Shown here: positions 21,277-32,340 of the stretch, piece after piece | Position numbering within the stretch: the stretch's first letter is position 1 | How the letters are laid out: each line of letters begins with the position of its first letter | NCBI GenBank assembly: GCA_019671005.1 | Contig: CM033738.1 | Span: 19,122,202 to 19,186,201 of the forward strand | Direction of reading: 5' to 3' | Source of the DNA: Hibiscus mutabilis | Taxonomy: Eukaryota > Streptophyta > Magnoliopsida > Malvales > Malvaceae | DNA length: 64,000 nt | The notes under the pieces: model-generated | What the model was told of the DNA's origin: nothing | Databases searched by the model: none | Seen by the model: only the letters and a program-made list of their open reading frames with translations | Translations under genes and position numbers: made by a program

Positions 21277-22727
21277 TCATGCATCTCCTAAGTTGACCAC
21301 TTCTTTGTTACGTTCCACATGGGCACCATTGTAGTGCTTCAATCTTTGTCCATTAACTTTGAATTCATGGTTGTCAGAGATGGACTTGATTATCACAGCA
21401 CCATGGGAGAATGGTTTGACGACTTCGAATGGTCCTGACCATCTTGATTTCAGCTTTCCCGGGAAAAGTTTTAGCCGAGAATTGAATAAGAGAACTAGTT
21501 GCCCTGGCGTGAATTGCCGCGGCAATAGTTTTTTGTCATGCCATCGCTTTGTTTTCTCCTTGTAGATTCTTGCATTGTTATAGGCGAGTGCACGGAATTC
21601 TTCTATCTCATTGAGGTCCAACAAACGCTTTTGTTCGGCACTTTACCAATCCATATTCACGGTCTTGATTGCCAGTAAGCCTTGTGTTCGATTTCCACCG
21701 GTAGATGGCATGTTTTGCCATAGACAAGTCGGAAGGGGGACATACCTAAGGGTGTTTTGAATGCAGTGCGATATGCCCAAAGTGTGTCATCTAGTCTTAA
21801 TGACCAATCCTTCCTAGAGGGATTTACAACTTTCTCGAGTATACCCTTCAATTCCCGATTGGAAATTTCTGCTTGCCTGTTGGTTTGTGGGTGATATGTC
21901 GTGGCGATCTTGTGTGATATGCCGAAGCGTTGCAACATCTTGGCAATTAGTCTGTTGTCAAAATGCTTGCCTTCGTCACTGATAATTGCTCTCGGCATCC
22001 CAAACCGTGTAAATATGTTTTTCTGCAAGAATCGTTGCACGGTCTTGGAATCGTTGTTGGGAACTGCAGTTGCCTCAACCCATTTAGACACGTAGTCGAC
22101 GGCAAGTAGAATGTAGAGGTTGCCGAATGAAGATGGGAAAGGTCCCATAAAATCGATCCCCCATACATCGAACAATTCCACCTCGATGATGTTCTGGAGC
22201 GACATCTCATGTCGTCTAGAGATATTGTCCATCCTCTGGCAATGATCACATTGCTTGTAAAAGTCTTGGGCATCTTTGTACAATGTTGGCCAATACAAAC
22301 CGGATTGCAAAACTTTGGCCGCGGTACGAGTTCCTCCAAAATGTCCTCTATAGGGTGAAGAATGGCATTGCCGGAGTACATTCTGTTGCTCTTCTTCAGG
22401 GACACATCGGCGTATAACCTGATCTACACATTGTTTAAACAAAAGAGGCTCGTCCCAAAAGTAATGCTTAGCATCATGGCGGAACCGCTTCTTCCCTTGG
22501 TGAGTAATGCCATAAGGTAAAATACCACAAACAAGGAAATTAACTAAATCCGCGTACCAGGGTATTGTCGAGGCATATGCTGCCGTGGCAACTGCTCCCA
22601 GAATTGTCGAGGCGTGTGCGTCAAAGGCTGTTGCGGCGTTGAGGGTTGCCGAGGCGTGTGCATCCATGGTTGCCGAGGCATCGACGGTTGCCGAGGTATC
22701 GAGGGTTGCCGAGGCATGCACGTCCAT
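21277..22727 (-). pseudogene. Athila integrase, nearly intact but frameshifted
   Basis: Minus-strand reading from 22727 starts with an Ala/Thr/Asp-rich repeat (to about 22560). The HHCC zinc finger follows (CHSSPYRGHFGG, then CDHCQRMD), then the DDE core (VWGIDFMGPFP, FGMPRAIISDEGKHF, QAEISNREL) and KTPLGMSPFRLVYGK. A one-base deletion near 21675, seen by comparison with element 2, ends the frame at 21657. The C-terminal part resumes at 21624 (LPRQFTPGQLVLLFNSR, SRWSGPFEVVKPF) and ends at 21277. All three catalytic acids are present. The repeat block before the zinc finger is unusual for integrase. Confidence 0.9.
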
Positions 22728-23998
22728 GGTTGCCGAGGCAACTAAAATTTGTTCATCCGAGAATGCATCGCATATCTCTAGATCCGCGTCCTCCTCCCTC
22801 TTGCGTTCTAAACGTGATAAGTGATGGCCACTTGATTTTCTGTTCCTTTCCTGTCCTTAATTTCAATATCAAATTCTTGTAAAAGTAATATCCAACGAAT
22901 CAAACGAGGTTTGGCATCCTTTTTAGCAAATAGATATTTGATTGCCGAATGGTCCGTATGAACAATTACCTTTGTACCAATCAAATAGGATCAGAACTTG
23001 TCAAATGCGAAAACTACAGCTAGTAACTCTTTCTCCGTTGTTGTGTAATTCACTTGAGCACTATTAAGAGTTTTACTAGCGTAGTATATCACATGGAAGG
23101 TCTTACCTGTGCGTTGGCCTAGGACTGCTCCTACCGCGAAATCACTTGCATCACACATGAGCTCAAAAGGTAGCGTCCAATCTGGTGGAACAACAATGGG
23201 TACCGACGCAAGCTTTTCCTTTAGAGTTTCGAATGCTTGGGTGCAAGAATCATCAAAATCGAAGACTTTATCCTGTTCAAGCAAATTGCACAAGAGTTTA
23301 GTGATTTTAGAAAAATTATGAATGAACCTCCTGTAAAAACCTGCATGTCCAAGAAAGCTTCGAATTCCTTTAACCGAACTTGGTGGGGGTAATCTCTCGA
23401 TCACTTCCACATTGGCTTTGTCTACTTCAATTCCATTGGATGAAATCTTGTGGCTGAACACTATTCCTTCATCTACCATAAAATGGCATTTCTCCCAATT
23501 GAGGACTAAATCAGTTTCTTCACATCTTGCCAACACCCTCTCTAAATTTCCGAGACAACTGTCGAAGCTATTACCAAAAACAAAAAAATCATCCATGAAG
23601 ATCTCAAGGAAGTCTTCGACCATGTCTGAAAAGAGTGCCATCATGCATCTTTGGAAGGTTACCAGGGCATTACACAATCCGAACGGCATCCTTCGGAAGG
23701 CATAAGTATCGTATGGGCATGTGAAGGTTGTCTTTTCTTGATCTTCTGGTGCTATGGCAATTTGATTGTAACCTGAATAACCATCAAGAAAACAATAAAA
23801 GGGTTTACCTGCAAGACGGTCAAGCATTTGATCAATAAAGGGTAATGGGAAGGGATCTTTCCTGGTGGCTTTGTTTAGCTTTCGATAATCCATACAAACC
23901 CTCCAACCGGTCACAGTCCTGGTTGGAATAAGTTCATTATTTTCATTACTTACCACCGTTATACCTCCCTTTTTCGGTACACATTGTACCGGACTTAC
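22728..23998 (-). pseudogene. Athila reverse transcriptase and RNase H
   Basis: The frame from 23956 carries WRVCMDYRKLNKAT, FYCFLDGYSGYNQIA, FRRMPFGLCNA, EIFMDDFFVFG (the catalytic MDD-type motif) and the thumb. RNase H begins PFELMCDASDFAVGAVLGQ. A TGA at about 22990 interrupts DKF-SYLIG. The frame then continues through VIVHTDHSAIKYLF to KDRKGTENQVA, where a one-base deletion near 22824 (GTGATGG versus GTGATCGG in element 2) breaks it. A TAG near 23999 separates RT from the upstream protease frame. Lesions are few, so this copy was active not long ago on an evolutionary scale. Confidence 0.9.
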
Positions 23999-25762
23999 CT
24001 ACGTACTATCAGAGATAAGGTATATAATGCCAACGTCAAGCCACTTGATGATTTCTTTCATTACAACCCCTTTCATGGCGTGATTCAGTCTCCTCTGGGC
24101 CTCAATTGAAGGTTTGTGATCATCTTCCAACAAAATCTTGTGCATGCACACTATCGGGCTAATTTCCTTCAAGTCGGAAATTGTCCACCCTATTGCCTTT
24201 TTGTGTAGCTTCAACATCTTGATCAGCTTCTTTTCCTGCTCAGGCTGTAACTTAGAAGAAATAATTACAGGCAATGTATTATTGGTTCCTAAGTATTCAT
24301 ATTTTAGTTGCTCTGGTAATTGTTTCAACTCAAGAATCGGTGGTTGTTCAATAGAGGGTTTTTCAAGCTTACCTTCCTTACCTGAGTAATCCAGTGGTTC
24401 AAAGTATGTACCTGGTCGATTGACTAGCCAATTTGCCTCTTCTTGTTGTTCCTCATCGACCGATTCTTCATACTCCTCAGGTTCCTCTTGATCGACAATG
24501 TAGTTGTCGAGGCAACTAAATTCCTCATCGAAGTTAAACTCTGTCGTGGCATGAAGTAGTTGGCATTCTTCTGGATCATGCCTTAGTGTTTGGAACACAT
24601 TTAGTTTAACTTGCTGGTCATTCACCCTCATTGTGAGTTCTCCCTTTTCAACATCGATCAAGGTTCTCCATGTTGCTAGGAATGGTCTCCCGAGAATGAT
24701 GGGTGCATGCTGATCTGCTTCACAATCCAGAACAATAAAGTCAGCGGGAAAAATAAATTTATCAACTTTTACCAGTATGTCCTCGATTTTTCCCTCTGGA
24801 TGCACATAGGATCTGTCGGCTAGTTGTACCATAACTATTGTAGGTCTTGCCTTCCCGATTCCTAGTTTCTGGAAAACCGATTTAGGCATCAAGTTTATGC
24901 TAGCCCCAAGGTCGCATAGTGTTTTCCCGATATAGTGGTTTCCAATGGAACAATGTATTATGAAACTTCCGGGATCCTTCAACTTGGGTGGCATACGATT
25001 GTGCAACATTTCCATGCATCCCTCTGTTGCGGCAACTGTTTCAAACTCTCCTAGCCTTGTTCTCTTGGACACAATGTCTTTAAGAAACTTGGCATAGTTT
25101 GGCATTTGTTCAATTGCTTCCACCAATGGCAAGTTGATGTGGACTTGCTTTAGGATATTAAGAAACTTCTTGAATTGGTATTCTTGCTTTTGTCGCTTCA
25201 ACCATTGTGGGAATGGTGGTGGAAGTCGGATATCTTCGATCCTTTCATTAGTTTGAAACCTGATTGACGGCATTGCCGGGACAACTGGAGTTGTCGAGGC
25301 GTTATCAACTGGGGTTGCCGAGGCATGCTTATCGCAAGTTGCCAAGGCATCTTTATCGTCGGTTGCCGAGGCATGCTTATTGCCGGTTGCCGCGGCAATT
25401 CCTGGTTCAGTATCTGAGGCTTTGCCGCTAGGTTCGTCTTGATCTTTTTGTGGAGTTTTGTTTGATGAGCAGGTTTGAGCCACTCTAAGTTGTTGGCCAC
25501 TTCTAGTGGTGATCGCCTTACATTGCTCATGGCCAGTTCCTCTTGCGACTTCAGTATCGCTAGGTAAACCTCCTTGCGGTCTAGTATTCAGATTTTGAGC
25601 AAACTGTCTGACTTGATTTTCCAATGTTTTGATTGCCGCCTCTTGGTTTTGCAATCTCATCTCGGTCCTGTTAATAAAAGCATCAGTTCTTTTTATGAAA
25701 TTAATATTCTCAGCCATATAAGATTCAATTTTCATCATAAAAGCATTTAGAGAATTTTCCAA
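23999..25762 (-). CDS. Athila gag C-terminus and aspartic protease (587-codon open frame)
   Basis: The frame begins at an internal ATG (25762), so its real start lies in the upstream gag fragments. It holds a coiled-coil-like stretch (RTEMRLQNQEAAIKTLENQ), an Ala/Ser/Thr-rich repeat made of ASAT words (about 25290-25400), a basic linker, and the protease. The protease has KTLCDLGASINLMP (active-site Asp in DLGAS) and HAPIILGRPFLATW. The acidic linker to RT follows (EEPEEYEESVDEEQQEE), then KKLIKMLKLHKKAIGW and the first RT residues (PSIEAQRRLNHAM). The stop at 23999 is a TAG where Trp is expected. Cleavage of the polyprotein in the virus-like particle would be its role. Confidence 0.85.
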   Translation of the reverse strand: MENSLNAFMMKIESYMAENINFIKRTDAFINRTEMRLQNQEAAIKTLENQVRQFAQNLNTRPQGGLPSDTEVARGTGHEQCKAITTRSGQQLRVAQTCSSNKTPQKDQDEPSGKASDTEPGIAAATGNKHASATDDKDALATCDKHASATPVDNASTTPVVPAMPSIRFQTNERIEDIRLPPPFPQWLKRQKQEYQFKKFLNILKQVHINLPLVEAIEQMPNYAKFLKDIVSKRTRLGEFETVAATEGCMEMLHNRMPPKLKDPGSFIIHCSIGNHYIGKTLCDLGASINLMPKSVFQKLGIGKARPTIVMVQLADRSYVHPEGKIEDILVKVDKFIFPADFIVLDCEADQHAPIILGRPFLATWRTLIDVEKGELTMRVNDQQVKLNVFQTLRHDPEECQLLHATTEFNFDEEFSCLDNYIVDQEEPEEYEESVDEEQQEEANWLVNRPGTYFEPLDYSGKEGKLEKPSIEQPPILELKQLPEQLKYEYLGTNNTLPVIISSKLQPEQEKKLIKMLKLHKKAIGWTISDLKEISPIVCMHKILLEDDHKPSIEAQRRLNHAMKGVVMKEIIKWLDVGIIYLISDST

Positions 25763-26984
25763 AGAACTAGATGTTGTCGGTTGTTGTTGAAGTAACTATT
25801 GCCGTGGCATATTCTGCTGGAATCCCGATGCTTGTGCATTCTGATTGTTCTGGTTTAGAGCATTGTTGGGATTACTCCATGAAAAATTCGGGTGCTTCTT
25901 CCAAGCTAGATTGTATGTATTGGACATCACATTGTTGTTCCGATTGTAATTCCCCACATAGAAGCTGGATTCCGGATTCTGCATACATTCAGAAGAATTA
26001 TGGTTATCACCACATAACTCACAAAAAGAATCCATTACCTTGACTTCATGTGTGTTGTTTGGTTTTTGCATGTTCTGGACCATCTTGGTTAAAGTGGCCA
26101 ATTATGCTGAAATTGAATCTGATGATCCTAGTTCATGTATTGTGGCTTGGCGTCTAACTCCTCCTCTTCTAGTAGATGGTATTTGATAAACATTCTTGGC
26201 CAGCCTGTTTAAAATTTGCATTGCTTCCTCCGGTGACTTATCTAAGAGTATGCCGTTTGCCAAGGCATCTAGCATCATCCTTGTTGGTGTATTCACGACG
26301 TTGTAAACATTGTTACTTGAGTCCACACCGAGAATCTGTGTAGGGGGCATTTGTGTAAAAGTTCTCTATATCGCTCCCAATCCTCGTACATGGATTCATC
26401 ATCTGCCTGTCGAAAAGAAGTAATGTCGTTACGAAGCTTATCAGTTAAATTTGTAGGATTAAACCGAGCAAGGAAATCACAACAAAGATCGGTCCAAGAT
26501 GCTATTGATCCGGCAGGAATGCTATTCAACCATGCTTACGCCCTATCCCTCAATGAATAGGGAATAATCTTAATGGTAAGACATCGGGGGTGACTCCGTG
26601 TATTTTGAACGAGTTGCAAATCTCGAGGAAATATTTCAGATGTTGTCGTGCATCTTCAGTTGCTGAGCCGCCAAACTGACCAATTGTGTTGATCATATTA
26701 AACATTACCGGTTTTAACTCAAAGTGGTCGGCTTCAATTTCAGGCGCGACAACTCCTGGATTAAGTCCATCAAGATCTTCTTCAAGATAGTCTCGAATAG
26801 TTCTGTTTCGTGCAAGAATCACTCCTCCTCCTGCTGGAACATTTTGATTCATATTGCCGTCTTGATTAGCCATTGCTACTCTTATCCTTCGTCTAAGTCT
26901 TTGTAAGGTTCGTCCGATTTCTAGATCAAAGGGATATTCTGGTGAAGTCGGTATCACCCTGGTCATATGCCAATGCAAAACCAA
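25763..26984 (-). pseudogene. Athila gag, broken into three frames
   Basis: The pieces at 26984-26550, 26529-26293 and 26350-25796 together resemble Athila gag. They include VAPEIEADHFELKP, FGGSATEDARQHLKYFLEIC, SIASWTDLCCDFLARFNP (capsid retrotransposon-gag core) and DESMYEDWERYRELLHKCP. The zinc knuckle CELCGDNHNSSEC (CX2CX3HX4C) is near 26015. Frame changes near 26555 and 26340, plus stops at 26102 and 25796, prevent translation. Gag would have formed the particle shell. Confidence 0.87.
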
Positions 26985-27064
26985 AGTTTGTTAGCCCTTT
27001 GAATCTTAAACAAGAAAAGTAAAAAGAAAGTGCAAGAAAATAAAAACAAAGTCGCTATTGCCAA

Positions 27065-27083
27065 TCCCTGGCAACGGCGCCAA
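27065..27083 (-). other. Primer-binding site, tRNA-Asp type, Athila element 1
   Basis: The minus strand reads TTGGCGCCGTTGCCAGGGA. This is complementary to the 3' end of plant tRNA-Asp with one mismatch (CCA where CCG is expected). It lies five bases from LTR B and fixes LTR B as the 5' LTR of element 1. Confidence 0.9.
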
Positions 27084-27088
27084 AAACT

Positions 27089-28646
27089 TGTTGCGCGTAA
27101 TAAGTGCTACGCAATTTTGCAAGTATACACGTTGCAAGTTATAGTGTAAAAGATATCGTCTCCACAGGGATTGGTGCCACTTCAAGAATCTAGTCTCTTG
27201 CACTGTAAAAAGTAAAAACACAAATAAAGGATTATAGGAGTTTTAACTAATAACTATTCTAGAAAGCAATAAAGTAAAAGAATAGATGAGATCAATTGAG
27301 AGAGATAGGCCAGGTTATCGTGAGTTGAGGTGTGATAGCCGATTGGATCGTCTTGGTAAAAGAGTGCACGGGCAACTCAGTTGCCGTGGCAACTTGCACA
27401 ACGGGGTTGCCTTGGCAACTAATCGATGGTTGCCTGGGCGACTAGTTGGGCAACTACTTGGGCGTCTGGGCAGCAACCTTCAAGGTTCGGCAGAGCGTTC
27501 TTCAATGGTTTCTTCTTATCCCTAAGTCGAAACTCTAGCTACTTGTGCATGCCTTGATAATACATCCCTGCGTGAATCAAGGGTGAACAACAACCAATCT
27601 TGCGCTCCTCTTAGCCGTTGAAATCCTTAACTTATTCTTAAGCCGGATTAATCTTCACCATCAATAGATTGAATAAAGATCATATTCATTCGTTTCTTGA
27701 ATCTAACTCTCCCCATATTAGAAAAATAGATGAAATCACGAGATCCTCTCCCAATTCACTCGCAAACAAGAATAAGAACCAAGAATGAATAAACCTTGAA
27801 TAGAAAAGTGCAAACTCTTATTACCTAAACAAAAACCAATAGTTTCTCACAACCACAAAACACAATAACCATAGCCAAATAGATTTAGTTCATGGCTAGG
27901 TTCCAAAGAAACACAAGATAAATAATCCCTAGCATGAACCCAATCGAACAAGAAAGAAAAGGATGAAGACGGAGGCTTGTCGAAATCCTCCTTGCGCTAG
28001 ATGTTTGTCGAAAATTCTCTCCTCTTGCCCTCCTTAGACTTGTCGAAATTCCCCTCTCTTGCTCTCTATGGATTGTTGAAATCTCCCACTTATTTATAGG
28101 GTTAGGTCAAAGTCCTTCTTTGAGGAGGAAGTTAAGTTGGAAATAAATTATCTTTAAAGAATATAATTCTTTATTATAATTATATTCCTGCTAGAACTTC
28201 TCCTATCTTCTTGGAATTTAATTATTCTTTAATCTCTTCATGGAAATCAAATTCCTTTAGGATTGGGCTTTGCTCCACGTCATCTTGGGCTTGTCTAGTC
28301 ATCAATTTCGACTACCATATCACCTTTGCTCTTGTCGACAATTACCCTGGCAACTGGCTCGGCGTCTCCTTCATGCATTGCCCTGGCAACTAGTTCGGCA
28401 TATCCTTCATGTATTGCCCTGGCAACTAGCTCTAGCCTTGCTTTGGCAAGTGATCCTGCATATACACACAAAACACACCAAAGCAGCATCTTTTCCCACA
28501 AAAACTACCAAGTTATGTAATCAAGCTCAACGATGGAAGGAAACATGGATTAATGCATGAATGGCTAATTATGCAACTAATATGAGCCTAAGTCTAACAA
28601 TAATATGAGTAAAAAGGGTAACAAAAATAGTACTTTTGAACACTTA
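27089..28646 (-). repeat. Athila LTR B (5' LTR of element 1)
   Basis: About 1,558 bp, near-identical to LTR A. It lacks the terminal TCA at its + strand right end, where it is joined directly to LTR C at 28647 without a flanking duplication. Confidence 0.87.
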
Positions 28647-30053
28647 AGTTACTGCACTGTGAAAATAAAAACACAATTGATAATAGAGGTTTTAATTAAC
28701 GAGAAAACTAAGAGCAATAAACTAAAAGAATAGATGAAATTAAAATAGAGTAAATAGGCCAGGTTATCGTGAGTTGAGGTATGATAGCCGATTGGATCGT
28801 CTTGGTAAAAGAGTGCAAGGGCAACTCAGTTGCCGTGGCAACTTGCACAACGGGGTTGCTTTGGCAACTAATCGATGGTTGCCTGGGCGACTAGCTGGGC
28901 CATTACTTGGGCGGCTGGGCATCAACTTCAAGGTTCAGCGGAGCGTTCTTCAATGGTTTCTTCTTATCCCTAAGTCGAAACTCTAGCTACTTGTGCATGC
29001 CTTGATAATACATCCCTGTGTGAATCAAGGGTGAACAACAACCAATATTGCGCTCCTTTTAGCCGTTGAAATCCTTAACTTATTCCTAAGCCGGATTAAT
29101 CTTCACCATCAATAGATTGAATAAAGACCATACTCATTCGTTTCTTGAATCTAACTCTCCCGATATTAGATAAATAGATAAAGTTACGAGATCCTCTCCC
29201 AATTCACTCGCAATCAAGAATAAAAGCCAAGAATGAGTAAACCTTGAATTGAAAGTGCAAACTCTTATTACCTAAACAAAATCCAATTGTTTCTCACAAC
29301 AACAAAACACAATAACCCCAACCAATCAAGTTAGTTCATGGTTGGGTTCAAAAGATATACAAAGAGTAATCCCCAAACCATGAATCTAATGGAAGCAAAG
29401 AAGAAGAAGAAGAAGAAGAAATCGAACTCTCTCCCCCTTGCTCTCTTGTCAAAATTTCTCTCTTCTTGCCCTATGGGGTTGTCGAAATTTTCCCTCATCT
29501 TGCTCTCCTCCAAGTTGACGATATGGCCTCTAATTTATAGGGCTAGGTCAAAGTCCTTCTTTAAGGAGGAAGTTAAGTTGGAATTAAATTATCTTTAAAT
29601 AATATAATTCTTTATTATAATTATATTCCTACTAGAACTTCTCCTATCTTCATGGAAATTAAATTCCCTTGGGATTTAGCTTTGCTCCACGTCATCTTGG
29701 GCTTGTCTAGTCATCAATTTTGACTACCATATCACCTTATTCTTTGTCGACAATTGCCCTGGCAACTGGCTCGGCATATCCTTCATACATTGCCCTGGCA
29801 ACTAGCTCTGCATCTCCTTCATGCATTGCCCTGACAACTGGTTCTAGCCTTGTTTAGGCAAGTGACTCTGCACACACACAAAAACACACCAAAGCAACAT
29901 CTTTTTCCACAAAAATCACCAAGTTATGTAATCAAGCTCAACGGTGGAAAGAAACATGAATTAATGCATGAATGACTAATTATGCAACTAATATGAGCTT
30001 AAGTCTAACAATAATATGAGTAAAAAAGGTCATAAAAATAGTAATTTTGCACA
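28647..30053 (-). repeat. Athila LTR C (truncated, more diverged)
   Basis: It is homologous to LTR A from about base 110 of that LTR to its end. The first 110 bases are absent. It carries a GAA microsatellite (29397-29424) not seen in A or B, and another TTGCCNNGGCAA block near 28815-28870 and 29750-29840. Sequence divergence from A and B is clearly higher than A versus B. Confidence 0.82.
29397..29424 (+). repeat. (GAA)n microsatellite inside LTR C
   Basis: About eight to nine GAA units. The matching region of LTRs A and B has none. Confidence 0.9.
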
Positions 30054-30339
30054 CCCCCAAACTCGAACTATTGCTTGTCCTCAAGCAATGCAAACTAACA
30101 ATTACCTGCCAAGACTTTAATCATTAAAGACATGCTTCAAACTTGAATTCAAACCTCGGAACCGTTTCACAAAGTATGATCACCTTTTAATTTTTCGGAT
30201 AGCACAAAAATTACCCGGAACAAAACTATAATGCTCGTGACAATGTGTGTGCGTAGTTGTGTACAAGTTAATTTTCAAGATTCTATGTGAACAATAGGCT
30301 TTTATCAATTTAATTATTGGGGCATTTATTTTTATTTTT

Positions 30340-30530
30340 ACTAGAGCCAATTTCGGGCACCTCTAGCAAAGTAAGCAATTTCTCATTTTATTTTAGTCGA
30401 CTAGAGCCAATTTCGGGCACCTCTAGCGATTCTTTAATGTGCATTAACTACTAGAGCCAGTTTCGGGCACCTCTAGCAAGAAAGTGTAATTACTACTAGA
30501 GCTAGTTTTGGGCACCTCTAGCAAGAAATT
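30340..30530 (-). repeat. Four interspersed 28-bp hairpin repeats, element 2
   Basis: The same CTAGAG...CTCTAG repeats as at 20148-20336, again four copies, with different spacers and spacing (about 45-60 bp). The copy number is the same in two diverged elements. Confidence 0.85.
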
Positions 30531-30933
30531 AACTTTTAATTTTCAATTTTAAATTTACCCTAATTTTAAGCAACCTAAGTTCACTAAGTTTCTTTCAATC
30601 AACAAGCCACAACCGTGTAAAAAAATTCAGCATCATAGTAAAATTCTAAGTTCTTTTCATGCAATCCTAAAATTAAAGGTTCTTTCAATTAAGTGCAGTG
30701 GCAAAAATTCATCATTGGATATTCAACAAGTCTTAAGCAATTAAATCCAATTAAAGGCATGGCAAGTAACATATGCAATCTATATGTGATTGCTAAAGAT
30801 GAATGCAACTAAACATGAAACTAACTAGAAACCAACACCCTCCCAAACTCGAGAGAAGCATTGTCCTCAATGCATGTAAGAGTGAAACAAAATTTAAAAG
30901 AAACTAAATGAAATGAGTTAGTCGAAGAGGTCG
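30531..30933 (-). other. Noncoding 3' stretch of Athila element 2
   Basis: Parallel to 20337-20726 of element 1. No supported gene is present. Confidence 0.55.
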
Positions 30934-31212
30934 TCACCTCGAGTGATAAGTTTCCTTCGTGACGTTTGCTTGATTCATTTTTTGGTCGGTGGTTGAATGC
31001 TTGTGGCCGATACCGCGTGAATAGCATTGCTTTGATTTGATCCATGTTTGCCGATACAGGTTCACTTGCCTGGGCATCAATAGTTGCCGAAGCCATTGTT
31101 GTTGCCTGGGCATCGCCAGTTTCTGTTGCCGTGGCAACTGCTGAGGTAGTTGCAGGGGCATCCTCTGTTGCGGTTGCCGTGGCAAGTAGTCGGCAGTGAA
31201 TTTCCTTAGCAT
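30934..31212 (-). pseudogene. Athila third reading frame, element 2 (diverged)
   Basis: From an ATG near 31212 (MLRKFTADYLPRQP) the frame reads LPRQ-type repeats; in the next frame the same DNA reads ATATEDAPATTS. The start matches MLRKFPAEIL of element 1. The rest differs in length and frame because of repeated TTGCC/GGCAA words. It is probably non-functional. Confidence 0.5.
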
Positions 31213-31254
31213 GTTGGTTGTGAGTCTTGTTGTGGAAAAGAAAAGAAAACAAAG

Positions 31255-31400
31255 AAAACCTGGAAACTAAAGATAATGAAGAAAAATAAAATATCTCTTA
31301 AAAAATAAAGAGAAAAAAATAACCGAAAGTAATATAACAAAATAGTTCGAAAAAGAAAAAGAAAAAGAAAAAGAAAAATAAAATATCGAAAGGAGAGCAT
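31255..31400 (+). repeat. GAAAAA-rich purine tract
   Basis: Runs of GAAAAA units (clearest at about 31347-31378) lie between the third frame and integrase. The equivalent tract in element 1 is at 21195-21265. Read on the minus strand it gives artificial Phe/Leu-rich peptides. Confidence 0.85.
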
Positions 31401-31419
31401 GCTCATGTATCTCCTAAGG

Positions 31420-32340
31420 TGTCTACTTCTTTGTTACGTTCTACATGGGCTCCGTTGTAGTGCTTCAATCTTTGTTCGTTAACTTTGAATTCATGTTCGT
31501 CGATAATGGACTTGATTATCACGGCACCATGGGAGAATGGTTTGACAACTTTGAATGGTCCCGATCATCTTGATTTTAGTTTTCCCGGGAAAAGTTTCAT
31601 CCGAGACTTGAATAAGAGAACTAGTTGCCCTGGCATGAATTGCCGCGGCAATAGTTTCTTGTCCTGCCATTGCTTTGTTTTCTCCTTGTAGATTAGTGCA
31701 TTGTTATAGGCGAGTGCACGGAATTCTTCTATCTTGTTGAGGTCCAACAAACACTTTTTCCCGACACTTTCTCAATCCATATTCACGGTCTTGATTGCCC
31801 AATATGCCTTGTGTTTGATTTCCACCGGTAGATGACATGTTTTTCCATAGACAAGTCAGAAGGGGGACATACCTAAGGGTGTTTTGAATGTAGTGCGATA
31901 TGCCCAAAGTTCGTCATCTAGTCTTGCTGACCAATCCTTCCTAGAGGGATTTACAACTTTCTCGAGTATACCCATCAATTCCCGGTTGGAAATTTCTGCT
32001 TGCCCATTGGTTTGTGGGTGATATTGCCCGTCCTATGGCAACGATCACATTGCTTGTAAAACTCTTGGGCATCTTTGTACAGTGTTGGCCTTTACAAACC
32101 AGATTGCAAAACTTTGACCGTGGTACGAGTTCCTCTAAAATGTCCTCCATGGGGTGAAGAATGGCATTACCGGAGTACATTATGTTGCTCTTCTTTAGGG
32201 ACACATCGGCGTATGACCTGATCTGCATATTGTTTAAAAAAAGGCTCGTCTCAAAAGTAATGCTTAGCATCATGGCAGAATCACTTCTTCCCTTGGTGAG
32301 TAAGGCCATAAGGTAAAATACCACAAACAAGGAAATTAAC
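31420..32340 (-). pseudogene. Athila integrase remnant, element 2
   Basis: The C-terminal part (LPRQFMPGQLVLLFKSR) is at 31565-31750. The core end follows to about 32025, and the zinc-finger region to 32340. The central DDE core is gone: GGGTGATAT near 32025 joins directly to the zinc-finger end (GCCCGTCCTATGGC). About 325 bp present in element 1 (21898-22222) are missing. Both breakpoints in element 1 carry GATAT. Confidence 0.82.

Noticed and set aside
21140..21284. Hydrophobic N-terminus of the Athila third frame as a signal peptide or envelope membrane segment
   Set aside because: The Phe/Leu run is the minus-strand reading of a GAAAAA tract, and a better ATG lies downstream at the conserved MLRKF start.
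22544..22882. Overlapping open frames on both strands in the Ala/Thr repeat block
   Set aside because: They follow from the TTGCCGAGG repeat being open in several frames. Only the frame continuous with integrase is supported.
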